Of a stretch of 64,000 nucleotides of DNA, positions 35,603-48,290 are shown piece after piece. The position numbers and the translations under genes were made by a program. The notes under the pieces were generated by a model, which was not told the DNA's origin, did not search any database, and saw only the letters and a list, made by a program, of their open reading frames with translations. The stretch is taken from NCBI GenBank assembly GCA_025667525.1, contig CM046879.1, positions 363,462,639-363,526,638 of the forward strand, in the 5' to 3' direction. Numbering within the stretch: the stretch's first letter is position 1; each line of letters opens with the position of its first letter. Origin of the DNA: Glebionis coronaria. Taxonomy: Eukaryota; Streptophyta; Magnoliopsida; Asterales; Asteraceae.

Positions 35603-35957
35603 TGATCCACACGACTACATCAAGAGATTCTTGCAACTCACCAACACGGTCAAATTCAATGGCGTTCCACAAGAGGTTATAAGGTTACAACTTTTTCCCT
35701 TTTCTTTAGAAGGACAAGCCCGGCGTTGGCTTGCTAAGGAACCGCCACAGAGTATTCTCTCGTGGACGGATTTGGAAACAAAGTTTATCAATTACTTTTT
35801 CCCACCCTCTCGTACTACCGCTTTGCAGAATGAAATCATAAATTTTGAACAAAAGTACGATGAGTCGTTCAGTGAATCTTGGGATCGTTTTAAAGATCTT
35901 TTAAGAAAATGCCCACAACATGGTTTTACCAAAGTACATCTAATTAATACTTTTTAA
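35565..35957 (+). pseudogene. gag: Element B Gag, capsid segment
   Basis: FLGRTIDDPHDYIKRFLQL, LQLFPFSLEGQARRWLAKEP, FINYFFPPSRTTALQNEI and FKDLLRKCPQHGF are the standard gag domain, more intact than in element A. TAA at 35955-35957 replaces the Tyr of the usual TFYNGL motif; the same frame resumes directly after. Confidence 0.87.
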
Positions 35958-37871
35958 AATGGTTTAAGCATGAGTGACCAAGATACACTGAACAGTGCCT
36001 CGGGGGGTAATCTATTGGCTAAGACTTCCAATGCTGCTTGGGACATCATTGAGAATAAATCTCGTGTGCAAACCAAGAGTGTTCGGACCAATGTCGCTAG
36101 TGCTAGCACTAATGACAACGACAAGCGATTGGACAAAATCACTACGCTTCTTGAATCGCTTGTCACCCACACCGTCAGCAACAACAACAACAATAACGCT
36201 AAAAACGCCCAAGTTAACGCTGTCAGCCAACCTTGTGAGATATGCGGTGGTCCTCACTCTTACACCACTTGTACTGCCACCCAAGACTACCCTGCTGAGA
36301 ATGTGAATGCGGCATATGGCACCTATCCTCAACCTGCTTATCAAGCTAGACCTCAAGGTGACCGTAATTTGCTTAGCTACCGCTCCAACAATTATCTTTC
36401 ACCACCTGGTTTTCCCCAAAACAACCCAAACCAACAACAAAACCTTAATCGCCCTCCTCAACAACAACAACAATCTCGTACACCATACATCCCTCCTCAC
36501 AAGCAGCAACAACCACCTCAACGTAACAACCAAGTTTACCAACAACCTGCTTATCAACCACCAGCATACAATGCTCCTCCAAGCCAAACCCCCTCATTAC
36601 ACCAAGAGGTTGCAACCTACATGAGAACCAATGATGTGATCGTGGAAAATCTCCAACAGGAAGTGCGTAACTTGAAAGCAGACTTGGTCAAGCAAGGGAA
36701 CGATTTGAGAGCCGACATGAGAAATACTATGGATAGTCAAACGAATGACTTAAGAAACATGATGGCTAGTTTCTTCAACGGTAATCAACCCTCTTCTTCG
36801 GGTACTCTTCCGAGTAACACCGTTGCGAATCCAAGAGGGGAGATGAAAGCAATCACCACTCGCAGTGGCAAAGGTACCAAGGAACCCGAGCTTCCTATAC
36901 CTCCATTGGTGGTTGTGACTAAGGAGAACGAGTCACCTGCTCCTATTCCTCATCCTTCTCCTTCCCCAATTCCTCCACCTCTTCCTTCTACCCCTCCTCC
37001 ACCCAAGGATGTGAGTGATCCTATTCTTCCAAAGCCTTCCTCTTCTTCCAATATACCTTATACATCTAGGTTGAGGAAAGAGAAGCTCAAAAGCAAGGAC
37101 GATATTCAGGTTTCGAATTTCCTTAAAATGTTCAAACAATTGAATTTTAACATCTCCTTCGCTGAGGCTCTCGCTCACATGCCTAAGTACGCGAAAATGT
37201 TTAAAGATCTTCTGAGCGGCAAGGAAAAGCTTCTCGATATTGCCAACACCCAACTTAATGAGAATTGCTCTGCAGTGCTCTTAAGGAAATTGCCAACCAA
37301 GCTTGGTGATCCGGGTCGTTTCTTAATTCCTTGCAATTTCCCGGGAGTAGAGAATTGCATGGCCCTAGCCGATCTAGGTGCCAGTATTAATCTCATGCCT
37401 CTAAGTGTTTGGAAGCAATTATCTCTCCCAGAGCTAGTCCCCACCAAAATGACTTTGGAATTAGCTAACCGTACGGTTGCTTATCCAGTGGGGATAGCCG
37501 AAGACGTCATTGTAGGTGTCGACAAATTCACCTTTCCTGCTGATTTTGTTGTCGTCGACTACGAGATGGACCCTCGTGTGCCGCTAATTGTTGGTCGTCC
37601 ATTCTTGGGGACCGGTCGCACTCTCATTGATGTTGAAGCCGGTGAGCTTATCATGAGAGTGGGTGACGATAAAGTAGTCTTCAACATGGGAAAGTTGTCT
37701 AAACAGCCTTACTCATATGAGAGTGTTAATTGTATTGACGTTCTCGATGAGGCTTGTGAAGAACACTTTAATGATGCTTGCAAAAGTATTCCTACCTCTC
37801 TTCCCAATGTTGAGACCGTGTCCTCTATTGATTCATCACTGTCTTTATTTGGAGATAATGATTTATTTTGA
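35958..37871 (+). pseudogene. gag-pol: Element B Gag C terminus, zinc knuckle and protease
   Basis: In frame with the previous piece; the first ATG after the stop is 35970. The knuckle CEICGGPHSYTTC is at 36234-36272. Then Gln/Asn/Pro-rich spacer (36280-36600), a coiled segment, NTVANPRGEMKAITTRSGKG, a Pro-rich linker, and protease: LGDPGRFLIPCNFPG, ALADLGASINLMPLSVWKQL with active-site Asp at 37371-37373, and VPLIVGRPFLGTGR. The acidic linker to RT is cut by TGA at 37869-37871. At 633 codons this is the longest intact Gag-protease stretch of the window. Confidence 0.9.
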
Positions 37872-38279
37872 AACAATCTTGAAGACACCATGGGAGATGT
37901 GAATTTAGCTACTAATGATTCTCCTATCGATGGGGATGAAGACATGAATTTCTTTGACGATCTTCTCAACGAAGACAATCCTTCTCCTCCATCTCCCACG
38001 GTCATTGCTATCGATACTCTGACTTTGAATACGCCTCCCGTCGAAAATCCTCCGGATTTAGAGCTTAAGGAGTTGCCGCCCCATCTCGAGTATGTATTCC
38101 TTGAAGAAGAGAAAAAGTCGCCAGTCATCATTGCTAAGGACCTAACGGAAGAAGAAAAAGCCCGACTTATCACCTTGTTGAAAGATCATAAGAAGGCTAT
38201 TGCGTGGAAGATTTCTGATATTCGTGGAATTGATCCTCACTTCTGCACACACACATATTCTCATGGAGGACGACTTTAA
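37872..38279 (+). pseudogene. pol: Element B protease-RT linker
   Basis: Same frame after the TGA. Acidic, Pro-rich linker, then LKELPPHLEYVFLEEEKKSP and DHKKAIAWKISDIRGIDPHF, the conserved lead-in to RT in both elements. The frame shifts in a CACACA run near 38260; the last residues are noise. Confidence 0.85.
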
Positions 38280-39216
38280 GCCCACTATTCAAAGCCAACG
38301 AAGGGTGAATCCAAAAATACATGAAGTCATCAAAACAGAGGTTATCAAACTTCTTGATGCGGGTATGATTTACCCTATTTCGGATTCACCATGGGTTAGT
38401 CCAATCCATTGTGTGCCCAAGAAGGGCGGAATAACCGTTGTTCCCAATGAACACAACGAGTTGATTTCCACTCGTCTCGTTACTGGGTGGAGAGTTTGTA
38501 TAGACTATCGCATACTCAATGATGCCACGAGAAAGGATCATTTCCCTCTACCTTTTATGGACCAAATGCTTGAACGTTTAGCGGGTAATGAATATGACTG
38601 CTTTCTTGATGGTTTCTCGGGTTATTTCCAAATACCCATTGATCCCCAAGATCAAGAGAAAACTACATTCACTTGTCCCTATGGCACATTTGCTTACAAA
38701 AGAATGCCTTTTGGCTTATGTAATGCCCCCGGGACTTTCCAAAGGTGCATGTTAGCTATCTTCCATGACATGGTTGAACAAACCATGAAAGTCTTCATGG
38801 ATGATTTCTCGGTCTTTGGGGAGTCCTTCTCTTCTTGCCTTACCAATTTGGAACGTATGCTTAAGCGGTGCGAAGACACTCGCCTTGTTCTAAATTGGGA
38901 AAAATGCCATTTTATGGTAAAAGAAGGCATCGTGCTTGGACATAAGATCTCGAAAGCCGGTCTTGAAGTAGACCGTGCTAAAGTCGATGTTATCGCAAAG
39001 TTACCTCCACCTTCAACCGTGAAGGGTGTGAGAAGTTTTCTGGGTCATGCGGGCTTCTACCGTCGATTCATCAAAGATTTTTCTCAAATCGCTCGCCCGA
39101 TGACCCACCTCTTGGAAAAAGATACTCCTTTTATCTTTTCTGAAGAGTGCCTTGAAGCCTTCAACTCGCTTAAGGATAAGCTAACTAAGGCACCCGTCTT
39201 GGTTACCCCTAATTAG
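38200..39216 (+). pseudogene. pol: Element B RT
   Basis: RT proper starts after the frameshift near 38260 (the preceding residues of this frame are noise): ILMEDDFKPTIQSQRRVNPK, GWRVCIDYRILNDATRKDHF, FLDGFSGYFQIPIDPQDQEK, and FMDD at 38794-38805, then LGHKISKAGLEVD and SFLGHAGFYRRFI. All catalytic residues are present. TAG at 39214-39216 replaces Trp just before RNase H. Confidence 0.92.
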
Positions 39217-40968
39217 GAGCTGCCTTTCGAGTTGATGTGCGATGCTAGTGTTTTTGCTATTGGTGCGGTTCTGGGACAAAGAGTGAATAAACACTTCCAA
39301 CCAATCCATTACGCTAGCAAGACAATGACAGGGGCACAATTGCATTATACGACAACCGAAAAAGAGCTTTTAGCTGTTGTCTATGCTTTTGAAAAATTCC
39401 GCCCCTATCTTGTCCTTTCCACCACGATCGTGTATACCGATCATTCCGCGCTGAAGTACTTGTTGACAAAGCAAGATTCCAAACCAAGACTTCTTCGCTG
39501 GGTTTTGCTGCTCCAGGAATTTAAAATCGAAATTCGCGATAAAAAAGGAGCAGAAAACTTAGCCGCGGATCATCTCAGCAGACTTGAGGATCCTTACCAA
39601 GGGGATCATCCAAATAAAGAAATCAATGATTCTTTTCCCTTGGAGACCTTAATGTCTATAAACTCGAAGTCGAATGAAACCCCGTGGTTTGCGGACTTTG
39701 CAAACTACTTGGCGGGTGGAATTCTTAAGGAAGGGTTGACGTCCCAACAAAAGAAAAAGTTCTTCACCGACATTAAGACTTACTTTTGGGATGACCCTTA
39801 CCTATTCAAACAATGTGCCGACTTGATTATTCACCGATGTGTTGATGGACCGGCAGCTTCGGAAATCCTTGATGCTTGCCACAAAGGACCCACCGGTGGT
39901 CACTTTGGTCCCAACTACACCTCCAAAAAAGTGTTTGACTCGGGATTTTATTGGCCCTCCATATATCTTGACGCTCACGATATGGTTAAAAGATGTGATG
40001 TTTGCCAAAAACAAGGCACGATCACACATAAAGACGAGATGCCTCAGAATTTCATTCAAGAGTGTGAAATCTTTGATGTTTGGGGTATCGACTTTATGGG
40101 GCCATTCCCTTCTTCTAAAGGAAACAAATACATCCTTGTTGCCGTTGACTACGTTTCAAAGTGGGTTGAAGCCAAAGCTTTACCTACTAATGACGCAAGG
40201 GTGGTTTGTAACTTTTTAAAAGCTCTTTTCGCTAGATTCGGTGTGCCTCGTGCCATTATTAGTGATCGTGGGACTCATTTCTACAATGACCAATTTGCTA
40301 GAGTCATGGCTAAGTACAGTGTAAATCATCGTCTTTCCACAGCCTACCACCCACAAACTAATGGCCAGGCTGAAATATCCAACCGAGGACTTAAGCGAAT
40401 TCTGGAAAGAACCGTGGGAGAGCATCGTGCCTCATGGGCTGATAAACTTGATGATGCTTTGTGGGCTTTCCGTACTGCTTACAAGACCCCGATCGGCTGT
40501 ACGACTTATCGTCTTGTGTACGGGAAAGCGTGCCACCTCCCCATTGAGTTGGAGCACAAGGCTTATTGGGCCTTGAAGTGGGCTAATTTTGATATTAACA
40601 AAGTCGGTGACCTACGCAAGATCCAACTCAATGAGCTCAATGAACTCCGGAATGAGGCTTATGAAAATTCTTTGATCTATAAGGAAAGAACTAAGCTCAT
40701 TCACGACTCCAAGATCAAAAACCGAGAGTTCCATGTTGGAGACAAAGTCTTACTTTTTAACTCTCGGTTGAAAATCTTTTCAGGAAAGCTCAAATCTCGT
40801 TGGTCTGGTCCATTCACCATCGACAAAGTCTTTCCCTATGGGACCATTGAGCTTTCTCAGCCAAATGGGCCCAATTTCAAGGTGAATGGCCAGCGTCTGA
40901 AGTTGTACTTTGGTGAGGACATCTCTCAGGAGGTAATTCCATCCCTCACCACGTTCCCCATGAACTAA
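39217..40968 (+). pseudogene. pol: Element B RNase H and integrase
   Basis: Same frame as RT after the TAG; first ATG at 39232. RNase [61 protein letters not shown]. Integrase: zinc domain [12 protein letters not shown]...CDVCQKQG, catalytic Asp at 40090-40092 ([10 protein letters not shown]), Asp at 40264-40266 ([12 protein letters not shown]), Glu at 40372-40374 ([13 protein letters not shown]), and C terminus [18 protein letters not shown]. Its 578 codons are open and all active-site residues are present, so this is the best preserved enzyme segment in the window. No chromodomain. Confidence 0.93.
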
Positions 40969-42864
40969 TTTTGGGTCGAGTCAGGCTCGTGACTCGGTTA
41001 TCAAAAACAAGCGCTCCTCGGGAGGCAGCCCGAGTATCTATCCTTTTATGTTTTAACCTCCTAAGTGTAGGGGGACCTCTATAGGGTGTTTGTATTTGTG
41101 TGGTGATGTGATTACAGGGATAAGTGCACTCTTGGAATCTTTGAAGAACCGTGCTCCCGTGTTATCCGAAATCTGGTTCTACCTCTCAACTATCGTGATT
41201 CAATTTTCTTCATACTCACATTTGAAATTGATCACTTTAGTCGTCTCTTCCTTAACTCGAGTTAACCAACGTGCACAATGTCATAAGTGTAGGGGATATT
41301 TTTCCCACATGCTTAAACATTGAGGACAATGTTTATCTTAAGTGTAGGGGGGACTTCTATCGAAGTTTTAAGTGGACTTTTCCATGAAAATGCCTTCATT
41401 TAACCTGAAAATCATCTTTTTCAACATTTTTCAATTTTTTAATTAACTTTGGCCATTTAGTCGTAATTTTTAAATTTTTATCGTTGCTTTCATATGTATA
41501 TATCCCGCAATAAAGTCAAAAATTTTAATAAAGTGGTGTAGCTAGTTTAGAAATCTTTGACATATTAGGCCCGTTGCGTTTATTTTGACTCAACCCGAAT
41601 AGACTTATCCAAGTTTATTCTAGCTAGTATCCTTAACCATGTAGACCTTAATTGGTTTATTAGGCTAAGCATCCACGAGTCTCATTACTTGAGATTTTAA
41701 ATTGTGGAGAACGAGAAATGATAGAGTCAATTATAAGTCGGTATTCTTGCGCAAGCTCACTTGGTGTAATTATTTGCCTATTCTCCCATCACTTGCTAAT
41801 AATTTATCTGCAATAAGTAAGGTCGTACGATTTGAAAAGTTACTTAGCTTCTAGCCCAAGATCGTTTAAAAGTTGCTCGGTAATGATAAGAGTTCATAGC
41901 CAAGGCATAACTTATGAAGCGCGGCGCGAAGATTGGCGAGTCCAAAAAGGCCCTAACAAGGCATGAGGATTCCATTTTATTGCTGAAGATCCAAAAGTGA
42001 TGTGAAGAGCATTATTCCCAAAATCAATATGAAGGATCAAGACTCACGACAAAAAGCAATCAACTCCCATAAAGATCATGGAGAAGTCTATACGAAAAGA
42101 CCCTAACAAGGTATGAGGATAAATAGATCCAAGTCCGAAAAGGAGGCGGATCGTTGTATCTCGAAATCTCAATTAGAGATTGAAGAATAATCATGAAGTC
42201 GTGGTCAACAAAGTTGGAGTACCCCTCAAAAGTCTCCAAGTGAAGAAACTCTATTACGATGAGAAGACCATTATCTCAAGAACGTCTCTCAAGATATGAA
42301 GTATGAAGTACATGCCAAATATCGGCCCGAGAAAGGTCTCAAATCGCGAACCAAGTTATGCCAAGATATGAACTTTTTGATATCCCGAGAAGCAGTTTTA
42401 AGAGATTTTGTCCTTTAGCTAACCATTGATCAAATCGTCCTACTTTGCTTTCAGCCTTAATAAACTATCGAAATAAGTCAAAAAATGCGTCTTCATGATC
42501 ATTCTAAGACAAAAATAAAATATAAGAGATACACCTAGGAATAAAGGAGTTTAAGCATTTAGTTAAGCCATGTGTGTAAGTGTTTGAATTGCTAACTTAT
42601 AATAACAATGATCTCGTTTTTAAGCTTAGTTTGGGGAACGTGAAACTTGAGGGTGATAAATCTTCGCAGCACCGAAGCCCTAATGTAAGTCCTCGATCTC
42701 TTTGCAAGTTATTTCCATCCTTCTGTTTATTCTAAAAGTTTTAATTTCTCTTAGTATTTTCATTTTCGTTTAGTAGTATATTAATAAGGCCAAGGTTGAT
42801 TGATTATGAGAAAAATGTAAATTTGCTTTATCACTAAGCATTGCATGAGGGCATGGCAATGGTT
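40969..42864 (+). other. Element B non-coding tail
   Basis: About 1.9 kb with no credible gene (the 77-codon frame at 41090-41323 has no motif). Contains the conserved hairpin at 41315-41334 and internal purine tracts (AAGTGTAGGGG near 41285 and 41341). About 42000-42440 is shared with the start of the window (A2). Confidence 0.8.
41315..41352 (+). promoter_or_regulatory. Conserved hairpin plus internal purine tract in element B
   Basis: Same 20-base hairpin as in element A, then TTAAGTGTAGGGGGG. It is about 1.5 kb before the true polypurine tract. Confidence 0.6.
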
Positions 42865-42878
42865 AAGTGTAGGGGATT
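42865..42878 (+). promoter_or_regulatory. Polypurine tract of element B
   Basis: AAGTGTAGGGGATT directly before the 3' LTR. Confidence 0.8.
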
Positions 42879-44610
42879 TGATAGGTGTGAAAACACCCAT
42901 CCTTTTACCACTTAATTCTGGCTAAAACGAGACCAAAACACGTATTTAATATCATTTGTTTGGAATTATGCGTGGTTTTTGTATTTATTGTGTTTTCAGT
43001 GGCAACCGGATGAATATTGAAGAAAACATGGGATTGCACGGGTTTTATCGAGGAAAAAGACTCAAGACGAAGTCTATTGTCCAAGAGATGAAGAAGATTT
43101 GAAGTCATTGTGCCTATTTGAAGATTTATCGAAGAATAGAGCCAAAGACGGAAGATTCATATATGTCGAAGAACTCGAGTCTATTAAATAAAAGATTATA
43201 AGACGAGTTGGAATTATTCACCGACACTTCTCAAATCCAAGTCGGAAACGTTTATTTAAGACGCAGGAAGACTAAAGAATAAAGAAGAAAAAGGAGCCCA
43301 AACCAAAGCCCAATCAAAAAGCCCACTACCATTACACACGCCTATATAAAGGCCTTACCTCACAAATTTTCACACACTTAGTTCTTTTAGTTAGTTTTTG
43401 GTTTTAACTCTCTAGTTTTAGAGAGAGAAAGTTCTAAACTTTCTCTCACTAGATTTCATCTTTTTCAATTCAAGATCAAAACTTTGTAGTATGTTTCATT
43501 AATCAAGTTCAAGTTTTTACCTTTTAATCTTTAATCTCATCCTTCCTTTCTTTTACTTTTATTGATTTTGGTACAAATCTCGTATGATCCGTGTTGTTCA
43601 TCAATGATTTGTGCTTAAAAAGTTGATTACTTTTTATGTTTCCTTAAGTTTATACACTAATAAGCTCTAAGATCCTTGTTCTTATTGGCTTATTTGTTGA
43701 TGTAGCTTATTTACTTTTTAAAGTTTTTATAAAAAGTTCATCTTTTTATCATTTGATTTATGATTTTGCTTATTTGAAGTTAGATAAGTTGTTTTTAAGT
43801 GCTTATTTGATCAGTATTTTATTGGATTGGAGTTAGTTTTGGGAGTTAGCTTATTCAATAAGCTTATCTCCTTGCTTTTAGCCTCGGTTTAGCACCAATT
43901 TCAGAAAGGGCAAAGCCCTTTTCCGATTGAGTTTTCCGACCAAAGCCCCCCCCCCCCCCCTTATTCCGATCGACCGATCGGGAAAGGGTTTTGATATTCA
44001 GATTGGTGATAGTCTCATATTCCGACGGTGGGTGTTAGTGTATTCCGATTGCTCTGTTTTTCCATATTCCGATTTGACCATTTTTATATATTCCGATTGA
44101 TGCAAGTTTCAGATATTCCGATTGATGAAAGTTTTGATTATCCCGATTGAGCTTATTTTTGTCATAATCCGATTGGTCCAATACATATTCCGATCACCGT
44201 TACTGCCTATATTCCGATCAGTAGATCGGAATAATATTCCGATTGAGGGGATTTATCCACTATTCCGATTTGAGGTGTTTTGCTCCGATCTTACTTTCTT
44301 TTAGTAGTTTCCAATTAAGTTCTATTTTTCACAAAGTTTTCCAAGTGTTAGTTTTCATTGAGTGTCCATCTATTTGTCTAATATTGTCTTCAAGTTTTCA
44401 AGCATTTATTTTTAAGCTCATCTTTTAGTTTAATCTTTTAACGCTTTAAGCTTACTCTTCAACACTTAATTAATTGTTAATTAGTTTTAAATAAATAACC
44501 AAACCAAACTCCTTTTTATTAACCAAGAACAAATCATTTCACTTAGAACCGAGATCAATTCGAGAGGATACCGAGAGACATAAACTGAACCTAGCAAAAT
44601 CAGTGTATCA
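42879..44610 (+). repeat. 3' LTR of element B
   Basis: Partner of 33322-35050. About 20 substitutions by eye; the only net length change is the longer C run. All LTR features (terminal hairpin, TATA, stem-loop, TTCCGATTG array) are kept. Followed by duplication ATTCA. Confidence 0.93.
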
Positions 44611-44615
44611 ATTCA

Positions 44616-45670
44616 CCATCATATACATATACATAAGTAAAAGAAATACAAGATTACATAATCAAAAACAACAAGAGGATGAGAAGAACTATCTTTATAC
44701 CACCATGATGATGTAGGTTGTGATCAAAACATAGATTTTGATGGAGAAACTTGTGATAAATCAAGACCATCTTCAAGACCATCATTCTTCAAGAACTGAT
44801 TGTGTAAAATCATCCCTAGGACTCCATAGAAACTCCTCCTTGGATGTTAAAACTTGCACCAATCTTCATCTCTTGGAATGGAGATTAACATACGTTAATT
44901 ATAACAAATGTTTATGGTTAAAATTGATCAAATGAGGGTGTTCTTGGTTGAATAGTGGACGGCAATAGGGTGGAGTTGAGAGAGAATTGAGTTGTTTTTG
45001 CATGTGTGAAATGGTGGTATGAGAAGCTAGTTGTTTTTGTGTTAGATGGTAGCTTAAGTTGTAAGGCTAGCTTACACTTGTAAGCTAAGTGATATAACGG
45101 TGCCACATCTTTGATGTGGTGTCCATACTTGGCCTCCCCTTAAGTTAGTGGGATGGGATAAATTATTTTGTCCCATACCGCTAATTTACGGGTACTCCTG
45201 GATTCTAGTGTCCTCGATTTGCGTGCCCTCGGGTCGTTTTACGAAAAAGGTTTTTATAAATTATGAATCAACGACACAAAACGAATCTAATAAGAATTGT
45301 CTCATCAAAAACGGAGTTCGAAAACGTAAATACATAATCCTAGGGTTTCCGGTTTAGTCGTAAAGGACGTTAAATTAAAATTGTAAGTCCTAATCTCTTC
45401 TCGTAAATTTGTGAGTTTATGAACCAACACAGATTTAAAACTCCAAAATAATATTTACGGATAAATTTATTTCCTGAAATGTCAGACTGTCACCAAAACG
45501 GTGTATGTAAATGTAAGCACGTAACGTAAAATCCTCCGATTTAGACGTAGTCGATGCTACTTCAAGACGTAAATCCAAATTTCTTCCCAAAAATAAGTGA
45601 GTTCATAAAATAATATTTTCAAATAAATATTGAGAATAAAATATCAACCATAAATTGACGGATTGTCACA
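44616..45670 (-). repeat. C-minus 3' LTR, proximal part
   Basis: Continues the LTR interrupted by B and ends, in plus view, at GGATTGTCACA, the LTR start on the minus strand. It contains the uninterrupted version of element A's target near 45546-45570. No gene. Confidence 0.92.
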
Positions 45671-46609
45671 GCATATACCCCTAAACAGGATCTTTGTCCT
45701 CAAAGATCATCTTACCTTACTACTCGCTTCTTATAGAGTTAAAGCCATGTGGGTATTTCCTCCACATTCGGTCTTTTATCACAAGTGTAATCCATTGCAA
45801 TACGCGAGTTTCATCAAACATAACTACAAGAATAAGATCAGGCTTAATTATGACTTACTTTCTCTATCCATGATGTTCATGGGTTTCTGATGAATGCAAC
45901 TTTTCGCCGATCTAAACTTTATCAAGAAGAATTCAGATTTTCACTTGATAGACATTTCATCAAGTTCGATATACAGAACATAATTCACGCAGCTCTTGAA
46001 GTCCTAGGGTAGATCCAGCGTATATGCCTTTCAAACCAATCTTTTACATCATCTCAATGGTCCCATACAACGGGGACTTATATCCCATGATCTTTCAGAT
46101 CATCAATTCATTTTTCCATGGTTAAAATTTTTGGCATAACTTCGCTACCCATCTGGCACTTCAAGGTCTACATTTCATATTCACATAACCTTCTACCCAC
46201 TACCGGTAGTCAATAATCAGATCCTAATTTCAACAATCATTTCAGGTCTCGCGGGTCGAGTATTTTGTAAGGTTAGGTTCGCCACCATAGGAAACCTTAT
46301 ACCTAAAAGACATGTCCAACACACAATGGGTGTATGTCGGGTGTCTTCATCCCAACTCCTGCTTATAGATGCTCTAATATATAAATCTTAACAATATTCG
46401 ATCTCAATCCTAATACGATGATTATCAATGATAATCCTTACAAAGGAAAATGATTATACGGTTCATTACCAAAGGTCAATCATTCAAACCTAGAACAGCA
46501 CTTATAGTATTTTGTATCGTTACTTTACCTCGTCTCTTCGATTGGGGTGGTACATAGTACTCTCATCAAGATTCATTCTTAATGACTTTTGAGCAAATCT
46601 CCTATAAAT

Positions 46610-46798
46610 TCAATGCGAAGCGAGGATCTTGATAGAGATGATCGATACAGGCACACCATGTTTACACAACACCTTTAAATACAAAAGTGTCAATTTCTTC
46701 ATCAAGAACCTATCATTAACAGGAATGATATTAGCAGATTTGGTCAGTCTGTCGACGATGACCCAAATCGAATCAAATTCAGATGATGACCTTTGCAA
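46610..46798 (-). pseudogene. Integrase core remnant of C-minus
   Basis: FDSIWVIVDRLTKSANIIP and LCKHGVPVSIIS, nearly identical to the C-plus remnant. The one-base loss at the second catalytic Asp (about 46632) and the TAG just downstream (46602-46604) are shared with C-plus. Beyond them, out of frame, TNLDEST is still readable. Confidence 0.8.
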
Positions 46799-47869
46799 TA
46801 GTTAGACGTTTACTAATGTATGAGGCAATGTCTACTTTCATAATTTGCCATTAGTACAACTTCTTCTGATAATGATACATTAAATCAGAAATGACAAGAA
46901 TAGAATACTTATACTTACAAGATACCAACATAACTATATCTCACAATCCTCTATATTTAAACAATCACAAGTGGCCTTTTAATCAATTAGCGCCATCGGC
47001 TTCTCAATTCTAATGGTTCACATTATCCGCGAACCCCTTTTTATTATCTATATTATCCTTTTTATAAGCATCAGCTATTTTTATATTGTTCGGCAATTTA
47101 TTTTGTACCATCATTACTAAGGTGCACATCCTAATTGGTTCTTTATATTTTCTACATAAAGCGTCGATATCTACATTCACCATTCCTTATAAAATAATTT
47201 ATCATGACCACAATTTATTCAGAATTTCTTTCTTCATATTTTCTAAGTCTTAGTTTTATCTCAACTATTATTTTTATCCGTTTTACTCAATCCGACGTCT
47301 AAAGCGTCGATAATTATTACAACTAATTAAATATTAAATATTCAATTTTTATGAAACGTAAACGTAAAGATTTTAAATTTCTTAGTCCGTCCAATTATAT
47401 GAAAATGTTCAAAATAATTTTAAATTTAATTAATACAATTTTTTGTTGATTTATCGAAAATAATTAATAAGATTCGTAAATGTTCGAAAAAAAAACCTTT
47501 GGTTATACTTTGGTCAAAATTTCTTAGTTTGAAAAGCGTAAATCATCGTTTCAAATTTCAAGTCATGGTTTAAATGGTTTCCTCAATTATTCTTAGGTTG
47601 TCTAGAAGTATACACAAACATTTACCCCTAAGCAGGAGTTTAGTTAAATGATTTGTGTATAAGGAAATAATCCCTTAAAAATTTCTTTGTTAAAATATCT
47701 GTCAAAACATATTTCCATTTCTTTTTGGTAAAGTCCAAAGTCTTAAAAGGGCTCTTAATTTTTGAAGAGTCTATATAGATTCCATTATCTCTTAATCACA
47801 CGGTCAAATAATGTAAAGGATTAAGTCTCTCATCACATGTTAATTATTCAAGGTACAAGTTTTCATTGT

Positions 47870-48290
47870 TCGGTCAATTCAGGGAAATCTATAAATAATT
47901 TTTAACTCATTATTCTTCTTATAAACAAACAAATGGTCCTTAATGATCACAAGCATGAATTTATCAAATTACAGCCTACACACGTGATTCACCAAATTTA
48001 TGAATGCTACATGTGTATAGTCAATCCATACGACATCACGTGAAACTCATAATGTTCATTACAAGTACTGGATGTAGTGATTGGGATAGATAATCTTTTT
48101 CGCGGATGCGAAATTGATGATAACCATGATGTGGATCAAGTCTTTAAAACATACGCTAGAACCTTGTAAATGATCGAACAAATCTTCCATTTCGAGTTAT
48201 GGATATCGTTTTCGATTGTCAATTTACTCAGTTCACAGTAATCTATAAATATAAGGAATGATAACACCATAGCTCTTCATGATGACGAGC
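47870..48290 (-). pseudogene. RT remnant of C-minus
   Basis: The minus strand carries the same broken RT phrases as C-plus, including HYEFHVMS and I-I-K-D at the catalytic site (Lys codon at 47939-47941). Frameshifts and stops throughout. Confidence 0.7.

Larger units (their letters stand above)
33322..44610 (+). mobile_element. Element B: full-length Athila-like Ty3/gypsy retrotransposon (11.3 kb)
   Basis: LTRs of 1,729 and 1,732 bp, TG...CA ends, target duplication ATTCA at 33317-33321 and 44611-44615. The undisturbed site is readable in the partner LTR near 53452-53462. By eye the LTRs differ at about 20 bases (about 1.2 percent), plus a 12 versus 15 C run that explains the 3-bp length difference. 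Order is leader, gag, protease, RT, RNase H, integrase, 1.9 kb non-coding tail. Related to element A in protein but with a different, shorter LTR. Two frameshifts and three in-frame stops break it. Confidence 0.93.

Noticed and set aside
37869..37871. In-frame TGA between protease and RT of B as a programmed readthrough site
   Set aside because: The equivalent linker in element A has no stop, other stops are scattered in B, and no recoding signal is apparent. A simple nonsense mutation is more likely.
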